NCBI GenBank assembly: GCA_013002375.1
Contig: JABDJW010000273.1
Location: 1 to 9,395 of the forward strand
Direction of reading: 5' to 3'
Length of the DNA stretch: 9,395 nt
Origin: Acidimicrobiales bacterium
Lineage (GTDB): Bacteria > Actinomycetota > Acidimicrobiia > Acidimicrobiales > SHLQ01
Both the position numbers and the translations under genes were made by a program. The notes under the pieces are model-generated. The model worked only from the letters and a program-made list of their open reading frames with translations, was not told where the DNA came from and did not search any database. Positions 5,362-9,395 of this stretch are shown piece by piece (position 1 is the stretch's first letter; each line of letters starts with the position of its first letter).

Positions 5362-6600
5362 TCAGACCGCGACGCAGGGCACCGGCTGGCGGGCGGCCAG
5401 CTCGGAGTACAGCGTCTCGAGGCGGCGGGCGGTCGTGGACCACGTGAAGGTCTGGGCCATGGCCGCCGCGGTGCGACCGAGATCCTCGGCGTGGCCGGGA
5501 TCGCGCAGGATTGTCGCGACATACTTGGCGTAGAGTTCGGGGTTGCGTCCATCGACCCGGTAGCCGGTGCGGCCATGCTGCACCAGGGTGCGCAGGCCAC
5601 CGACATCGGATGCGACCACCGGCAAACCGCAGGCTGCGGCTTCGAGGGCGACCAGTCCGAACGATTCGGAGCGGCTGGGCACGAGCAGCACGTCCGCGGC
5701 CCGGTAGAAGGTGGAGAGTTCGTGATGGGGTTGGGGGTCGACCAACACCAGTTGATCGAGCACGTCGAGTTGATCGGCCAGGTGGAGCACGCGTTCGACC
5801 TCGGCTTGGCCCTCGGCACCGCTGGCCCCGCCGACCGCCAGCAGGGTGGCGGTCGGGTCGCCCAGCTCGGCCAGAGTCTGGATCGCGATGTCGAGGCCCT
5901 TCAGCGGCTGAATGCGACCGACGAACAACAAGACCGGGCCGGCACCGAGTTCGAGGGCCCGACGGGCGCCGCCCTTGTTGCCGGGGGAGAAGAAGGCGTG
6001 GCCGACGCCGGGCGGCACGATCTGGATGCGATCGCTCGGCGCGTTGTAGAGGCGGCGGAGTTGTTCGGCCTCGGCTTCGGCGTTGGCCAAGATGACGTCG
6101 GAGCAGCCGATGACGTCGCTCTCGGCATCGATGCGGGTCTGCGGTTCGGGATCGCCGGTTTCGGCCTTGACCCGGGCCAGCGTGTGGAAGGTGGAGACCA
6201 GCGGCAGATCGAGTTCGTGCTTGATGCGGTGGCCGGCCACCCCGGACAGCCAGTAGTTGGCGTGGAGCACGTCGGTACCGCCGGTCGCCGTGATGTGCTC
6301 GCGCACGCCGTCGGTGAACTCGTCGATGACGCCGGGCAACGCCTCTTTGGGCAGATCGGTGGGGCCGGCCGGAATGTGGACCACCCGGAAACCGGGCTCG
6401 ACCTCGACCTCGTCGGCCAGTTCGGGGTGCCAGCGGCGGACGTACGTCGTGCCGGCCACGCCGACCTGGGCCAGCGAGGACACGAGCTCGCGCACGTAGA
6501 CGTTCATGCCGCCCGCATCGCCGGTGCCGGGCTGGCTCAGGGGCGAGGTGTGCAACGAGATGACCGCGACCCGCTTGCGACGGTCCGCGGACGTGGCCAT
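5362..6600 (-). CDS. mshA: D-inositol-3-phosphate N-acetylglucosaminyltransferase (mycothiol biosynthesis)
   Basis: This 412-aa GT-B glycosyltransferase (family 4) joins GlcNAc from UDP-GlcNAc to inositol phosphate, the first committed step of mycothiol synthesis. The N-terminal acceptor domain has VAVISLHTSPLSQPGTGDAGG (11-31, with MN after it), Lys85, NYWLSG (115-120), TFHTL (137-141) and Arg156. These match the residues described for inositol-phosphate binding in Corynebacterium MshA (Lys78, Tyr110, Thr134, Arg154). The donor domain has GRIQPLKG (228-235) and the E-x7-E pair Glu312/Glu320 in ESFGLVALEA. So this is more than a generic GT4. The start at 6600 gives a typical short lead into the first strand; an in-frame ATG at 6648 would add 16 residues. 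Neither has a Shine-Dalgarno. ybjN follows, as in mycobacteria. Confidence 0.88.
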   Translation of the reverse strand: MATSADRRKRVAVISLHTSPLSQPGTGDAGGMNVYVRELVSSLAQVGVAGTTYVRRWHPELADEVEVEPGFRVVHIPAGPTDLPKEALPGVIDEFTDGVREHITATGGTDVLHANYWLSGVAGHRIKHELDLPLVSTFHTLARVKAETGDPEPQTRIDAESDVIGCSDVILANAEAEAEQLRRLYNAPSDRIQIVPPGVGHAFFSPGNKGGARRALELGAGPVLLFVGRIQPLKGLDIAIQTLAELGDPTATLLAVGGASGAEGQAEVERVLHLADQLDVLDQLVLVDPQPHHELSTFYRAADVLLVPSRSESFGLVALEAAACGLPVVASDVGGLRTLVQHGRTGYRVDGRNPELYAKYVATILRDPGHAEDLGRTAAAMAQTFTWSTTARRLETLYSELAARQPVPCVAV

Positions 6601-6646
6601 GTCATTGTGGATCTGGTTCTGGGGTGCGGGCGTGAATAATGCAGAC

Positions 6647-6709
6647 ATGGCCGATAGCTACAACCAAGGTGGCGGCCGGGACATTCCCGACACGTTTGAT
6701 CATATTTAG
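6647..6709 (+). CDS. Possible 20-aa leaderless peptide
   Basis: A tiny frame beginning ATG at 6647 and ending TAG at 6707-6709 encodes a polar, acidic 20-residue peptide starting MADSYNQGGG and ending TFDHI. It is listed only because AATAAT (6635-6640) lies 6 nt before its ATG, the same spacing seen at other likely leaderless starts here. It sits in the 272-nt divergent gap between mshA and the FAD enzyme and runs antisense to the mshA leader. It has no hydrophobic segment, no recognisable motif and no demonstrated conservation. It may be a chance frame or a regulatory upstream frame. Confidence 0.2.
   Translation: MADSYNQGGGRDIPDTFDHI
6699..6704 (-). promoter_or_regulatory. Candidate -10 box (TATGAT) for mshA
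   Basis: TATGAT on the minus strand is one base from the TATAAT consensus and lies in the most AT-rich spot of the mshA/FAD-enzyme gap. A start about 7 nt downstream would give a leader of about 90 nt to the ATG at 6600, or about 45 nt to the alternative ATG at 6648. No good -35 is seen. The rest of the gap (6710-6860) shows no further structure that I can support. Confidence 0.3.
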
Positions 6710-6860
6710 CGCTTCGATCTTGCCCGCGCCGGCGCAACCGCGCCATCGCGTCGACACATGTCACAGGTCCGAGGTGATCCACCAACCCGAACTGGTCCCC
6801 GATCGTGGTCGCAGGCGCACCAATCTGGCACGAGTTCGGCGGCGGACCGGGAAGGGCATC

Positions 6861-6866
6861 TACGGT
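6861..6866 (+). promoter_or_regulatory. Candidate -10 box (TACGGT) of the FAD enzyme gene, leaderless start
   Basis: TACGGT is followed by exactly 6 nt and then the ATG at 6873, the usual geometry of leaderless actinobacterial transcripts. No Shine-Dalgarno at a usable distance is present. Confidence 0.45.
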
Positions 6867-6872
6867 GCGGGC

Positions 6873-8021
6873 ATGACGGGAACCGACGCGGACATCGCCA
6901 TCATCGGCGGGGGCATCGCCGGGGTGTCGGCCGCCGCCAACCTGGCGCCCCACGCCACCGTCGTGCTGCTCGAAGCCGAGGATCAGCTCGCGCACCACAC
7001 CACGGGCCGTTCGGCCGCACAGCTCGTCGAGGACTACGGCGGCCCGGTCAACCAGATCCTCACCATGTCCTCACGCCACGAGCTCGAGCACCCTCCATTG
7101 CCTGATACGCCTCCGTTGCTGAGCCCGCGAGGAGTCCTCTTCGTCGGTGGGTCCGACGACGCCGCGGCCCTCGAGGCCCAGGCCGAGGCCGGCCAGTCGT
7201 TCGCCCGCAGCATCGAGCGGGTCGGCACCGCCGAGGTGCTGGAGATCTGCCCTGCGATCCGCGCCGACTACGCCACCGGCGGCGGCGTATTCGAAGCCGA
7301 GGGCGCCGACATCGATGTGATGGCCCTGCATCAGTCGTACATCCAGCGGGCCCGAGCGGCCGGTCTCACGATCGAACGCAACGCTCGTGTCACCGGCCTA
7401 CGGCACGACGCCGCCGGCTGGCGCATCCGCACCGCCGCGGGGGCCGAGCTCACCGCAACCACCGTGGTGAACGCCGCTGGGTCGTGGGGTGACCAGCTGG
7501 CTGAACTGGCCGGGCTTGCGCCGGTCGGGCTGAGCCCACTCCGGCGCACCGCCTTCACCACCGCAGTTCGCCCGGAGGTGCCCGGCGCGGCCGATTCGGG
7601 TGGATGGCCGCTCGTGATCGCCGCCGACGAGACGTGGTACTTCAAGCCCGAACCAGGGAATCATTTGCTGTGCTCGTTGGCTGACGAAACGCTCAGCTCG
7701 CCCTGCGACGCCAAACCCGAGGAACTCGATGTCGCGCTCGCCATCGAACGCATCAACGGGGCCAGCCACCTGGGCATCAGCAGCATCGGCCGACCGTGGG
7801 CCGGCCTGCGAACGTTCGCGTCCGACCGTCAACCGGTGGCCGGTTTCGATGACGCAGCGGCGGGCTTCTTCTGGCTGGTCGGCCAGGGCGGCTGCGGCAT
7901 CCAGTCGTCAGCAGCGCTCGGGCGCGCCACGGCCGGTCTGATTCTCGATGGGCGACTGCCCGATGATCTGATCGACGCCGGCCTCACGTCCGAGGCGCTG
8001 GGGCCGAGCCGGTTCAGGTGA
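6873..8021 (+). CDS. FAD-dependent amino-acid oxidoreductase, D-arginine dehydrogenase-like (DAO family)
   Basis: This 382-aa flavoprotein of the D-amino-acid oxidase/glycine oxidase superfamily oxidises amines or amino acids. It has the dinucleotide motif IIGGGIAG (10-17), Glu34 at the end of the second strand, TTGRSAAQ (43-50), VNAAGSWGDQLA (199-210) and a C-terminal FAD segment GQGGCGIQSS (337-346). It aligns by eye over its length with Pseudomonas D-arginine dehydrogenase. The carboxylate-binding set appears kept (Tyr55, Arg225 in PLRRTAF, Tyr256 in DETWYFKP, Arg313 in AGLRTF). The residues that hold the D-Arg side chain there, His48 and Glu87, read Gln50 and Val88, so another substrate is likely. 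The ATG at 6873 follows a TACGGT box by 6 nt. Its stop overlaps the convergent rsiG-like gene by 8 bp. Confidence 0.88.
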   Translation: MTGTDADIAIIGGGIAGVSAAANLAPHATVVLLEAEDQLAHHTTGRSAAQLVEDYGGPVNQILTMSSRHELEHPPLPDTPPLLSPRGVLFVGGSDDAAALEAQAEAGQSFARSIERVGTAEVLEICPAIRADYATGGGVFEAEGADIDVMALHQSYIQRARAAGLTIERNARVTGLRHDAAGWRIRTAAGAELTATTVVNAAGSWGDQLAELAGLAPVGLSPLRRTAFTTAVRPEVPGAADSGGWPLVIAADETWYFKPEPGNHLLCSLADETLSSPCDAKPEELDVALAIERINGASHLGISSIGRPWAGLRTFASDRQPVAGFDDAAAGFFWLVGQGGCGIQSSAALGRATAGLILDGRLPDDLIDAGLTSEALGPSRFR

Positions 8022-8550
8022 GCAGCGAATCGACCGACGCTTCGCCCGTGCGATAGCGGCGGGTGATCTCGGCCTGGAGTTGATCGATCCGGGTGTGGAG
8101 ATCGTGACGACGCTGCGAGATTTCCTTCTCGAAGTCCTCGAGCTTCTCGACCAACTGGGCCAGCTCGTTGTCGGTCATCTCGGCGGTTTCACTCAGCTGG
8201 TTGACGGACAGCACCTGATCGAGGCGGACCTCGTAGGCGGCCGACACGGCCGAGGCGGCCTCCATCTCCTGCGGAGCGCGAGCAATGCCACCACCCACGA
8301 TGCCCTCATCGCTCAGGAGTTCGGGCAAGCGATGCACGAGATCGCTGAGGGTGCCCATCTCGCCACCGTCGCGGCGGCGCTGGAACTCACCACCCACGAT
8401 GTCGAGGCGGCCCTGCACCAGGCGGCGCACGTACGACAGCGCGTTCTCGAGCTGCTGGCAGTGATTGCGCATTTCGCGGACGTCGTCGAGGGGGCGTTCG
8501 GTCAGGCCGGCTACGTAGTTCGGGTCGGCAATCTGATCGAGCTGTTCCAT
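8014..8550 (-). CDS. rsiG: RsiG-like c-di-GMP-binding anti-sigma factor
   Basis: This 178-aa, mostly helical protein matches RsiG, which in Streptomyces binds c-di-GMP and in that form holds the sporulation sigma factor WhiG inactive. Helix one carries the RsiG motif E-x3-S-x2-R-x3-Q-x3-D exactly: Glu35, Ser39, Arg42, Gln46, Asp50. The C-terminal helix carries a second copy with one change: Glu141, Ser145, Arg148, His152 (for Gln), Asp156. The protein ends RRYRTGEASVDSLLT. So it has the two-motif, single-chain layout of Streptomyces and not the one-motif homodimer described in Rubrobacter. The ATG at 8550 has GAAGG at about 8 nt; the frame is open to 8718 but would then overlap the MoaD-like gene. 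No sigma factor or diguanylate cyclase is in the window. Confidence 0.85.
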   Translation of the reverse strand: MEQLDQIADPNYVAGLTERPLDDVREMRNHCQQLENALSYVRRLVQGRLDIVGGEFQRRRDGGEMGTLSDLVHRLPELLSDEGIVGGGIARAPQEMEAASAVSAAYEVRLDQVLSVNQLSETAEMTDNELAQLVEKLEDFEKEISQRRHDLHTRIDQLQAEITRRYRTGEASVDSLLT

Positions 8551-8677
8551 GGTGTGGCCTTCGCTGATTTCGGTGGACGGATTTCGAGTCTTGCGGTTCC
8601 GACCCACAGCTGGTGCGTTGGGCCAGGTTACAAGCTGGCGCGGGGCCAACTCGGGAGCGGCAGCGACGAAACCGGCT

Positions 8678-8914
8678 TCAGCCGCCCGACACGGGTGGCA
8701 GGAGCGCGACCTCGTCATTGTCGCCTACGGCATCATCGGCAGTTGCCGGGTCGCCGTTAACCCACACCTTGCACTGCCCGAGATGGGCCTCGAAGTCGGC
8801 GCCATACTTGGCGACGGCCGCAGCGAGAATCTCGCCGACCGTCGCCCCCTCGAGGGTGTCGCGCCCGGTGCCGGCCGTCTGCCGGATCGATGCAAAAAGT
8901 CGCAGCGTTGCCAC
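8678..8914 (-). CDS. MoaD/ThiS-family ubiquitin-like sulfur carrier
   Basis: This 78-aa beta-grasp protein ends in PPVSGG, the Gly-Gly tail that is adenylated and loaded with sulfur as a thiocarboxylate. It opens ATLRLFASIRQTAG, has a central helix TVGEILAAAVAKYG, then VWVNGD and DEVALLPP before the tail, the MoaD pattern. Likely roles are molybdopterin synthesis or another sulfur-transfer path; no moaE, thiG or activating E1 gene is in the window to decide. A GTG start at 8914 was chosen because homology begins there and TACACT lies exactly 6 nt upstream, fitting a leaderless transcript. An ATG further up (8950) would add 12 residues unlike the family and cross the divergent pdxH start. The rsiG-like gene follows after 127 nt. 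Confidence 0.88.
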   Translation of the reverse strand: MATLRLFASIRQTAGTGRDTLEGATVGEILAAAVAKYGADFEAHLGQCKVWVNGDPATADDAVGDNDEVALLPPVSGG

Positions 8915-8920
8915 GGGTTG

Positions 8921-8926
8921 AGTGTA
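8921..8926 (-). promoter_or_regulatory. Candidate -10 box (TACACT) of the moaD-like gene, leaderless GTG
   Basis: On the minus strand TACACT, then CAACCC, then GTG. The spacing equals that of the FAD enzyme gene and settles the GTG start. Confidence 0.45.
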
Positions 8927-8932
8927 AACACT
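8921..8932. promoter_or_regulatory. Dyad AGTGT-AA-ACACT in the moaD-like/pdxH divergent gap
   Basis: A perfect 5+5 inverted repeat with a 2-bp centre covers the moaD-like -10 box and lies upstream of the pdxH -10 box, within a 34-bp gap. A protein bound here could control both genes. It could also be chance, as half-sites are short. Confidence 0.25.
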
Positions 8933-8935
8933 GAC

Positions 8936-8941
8936 GATACT
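8936..8941 (+). promoter_or_regulatory. Candidate -10 box (GATACT) of pdxH
   Basis: GATACT lies 7 nt before the ATG at 8949 with no Shine-Dalgarno between, again fitting a leaderless or nearly leaderless mRNA. It differs from TAnnnT at the first base. It faces the moaD-like -10 box only 9 bp away. Confidence 0.35.
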
Positions 8942-8948
8942 GAACGAC

Positions 8949-9395
8949 ATGGAACAACGCTCGGACCTCCCGGATCTGCGGGTCAGCTATGAGACCGCCG
9001 GCATCGACGCCGACCACCTGGCCGACGATCCCATCGATCAGTTCGAGCGGTGGTTCGCCGAAGCGACCGAGGGCGGGGTGTTCGAGCCGAACGCCATGGT
9101 GCTGAGCACGGTGAACGCCGACGGATCGCCATCGGCCCGCACCGTTCTGCTCAAGGGTCTCGACGCCCGAGGATTCGTGTTCTTCACCAACTACACCAGC
9201 CAGAAGAGCGTCGAACTGATCGCCACCGGTCGCGGCGCGCTGACCTTCGTGTGGCTCGATCTCCACCGCCAGGTTCGCATCGTCGGACCGGCGACCAAGG
9301 TCGACGCGACCGAATCCGATGCCTACTTTCTGAGCCGTCCCCGCGGCAGTCGGCTCGGTGCCTGGGCATCGGATCAATCGACGGTCGTGCCGAAC
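8949..9395 (+). CDS. pdxH: Pyridoxamine 5'-phosphate oxidase, N-terminal part (3' end outside window)
   Basis: The frame from ATG 8949 stays open to the window edge and gives 149 residues of a protein normally about 210-220 aa. It is the FMN enzyme that oxidises pyridoxine or pyridoxamine 5'-phosphate to PLP. Visible marks are LRVSYE near the N-terminus (10-15), DPIDQFERWF (28-37), EPNAMVLSTV (46-55), the FMN-binding SARTVLLKG (63-71), FFTNYTSQKS (77-86), LDLHRQVRI (104-112) and the substrate-binding YFLSRPRGSRLGAWAS (126-141). Everything expected up to this point is present. The missing C-terminal third should carry the remaining FMN and PLP contacts. The gene is divergent from the moaD-like gene. 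Confidence 0.95.
   Translation, partial: MEQRSDLPDLRVSYETAGIDADHLADDPIDQFERWFAEATEGGVFEPNAMVLSTVNADGSPSARTVLLKGLDARGFVFFTNYTSQKSVELIATGRGALTFVWLDLHRQVRIVGPATKVDATESDAYFLSRPRGSRLGAWASDQSTVVPN

Noticed and set aside
5491..6639. 382-codon plus-strand frame antisense to mshA
   Set aside because: It is a shadow of mshA, whose substrate and donor motifs are all present on the minus strand.
6639..6872. Upstream in-frame start for the FAD enzyme at 6639
   Set aside because: The extra 78 residues are unlike any flavoenzyme N-terminus, and the dinucleotide motif sits at the correct distance from the ATG at 6873.
8551..8718. Upstream in-frame start for the rsiG-like gene at 8718
   Set aside because: It would overlap the moaD-like gene, adds a basic low-complexity segment, and the ATG at 8550 has its own ribosome site.

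Overview
The window is GC-rich, densely coded chromosomal DNA with the gene content of an actinobacterium. An mshA-type mycothiol glycosyltransferase sits next to a YbjN gene. proC sits next to a small excisionase-type HTH gene. There is an RsiG-type c-di-GMP-binding anti-sigma factor, and several genes appear to have leaderless starts. An Acidimicrobiia-like lineage is my best guess, but that is inference; no rRNA is present to anchor it. I see no transposase, integrase, CRISPR array, tRNA or rRNA.

Layout, left to right. Positions 1-264 are the 3' end of a Pro/Ser/Ala-rich protein (+). Positions 275-2214 are a two-gene ABC-2 exporter (ATPase then permease, 4-nt overlap, +). The minus strand then reads, from right to left, mshA (6600-5362), ybjN (5266-4778), proC (4359-3568), a 64-aa HTH protein (3461-3267), a SAM-hydroxide adenosyltransferase family protein (3220-2351) and a 29-aa membrane peptide (2336-2247). 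A D-arginine-dehydrogenase-like FAD enzyme runs on the plus strand (6873-8021) and meets the rsiG-like gene (8550-8014, minus) tail to tail with an 8-bp overlap. A MoaD/ThiS-type sulfur carrier (8914-8678, minus) is divergent from pdxH (8949 onward, +, cut by the window edge).

The main non-coding block is 4360-4777, between proC and ybjN. It holds a tandem 35-bp repeat, a 79-bp inverted-repeat element resembling a REPIN/MITE, a stretch that can fold into a three-way junction, and a small hairpin after ybjN. Other dyads lie between mshA and ybjN and between moaD-like and pdxH.

The genes are mostly housekeeping: thiol cofactor synthesis (mshA), proline synthesis (proC), PLP salvage (pdxH), sulfur carriage (moaD-like), adenosine/SAM chemistry, amino-acid oxidation and an exporter. 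The mshA, ybjN, proC and HTH genes echo a mycobacterial neighbourhood in shortened form. The points most worth a second look are the RsiG-like protein with two c-di-GMP motif copies (the second with Gln replaced by His), the SAM-hydrolase relative with an altered catalytic loop, the non-coding block upstream of proC, and the recurrent TAnnnT-6/7 nt-start pattern.
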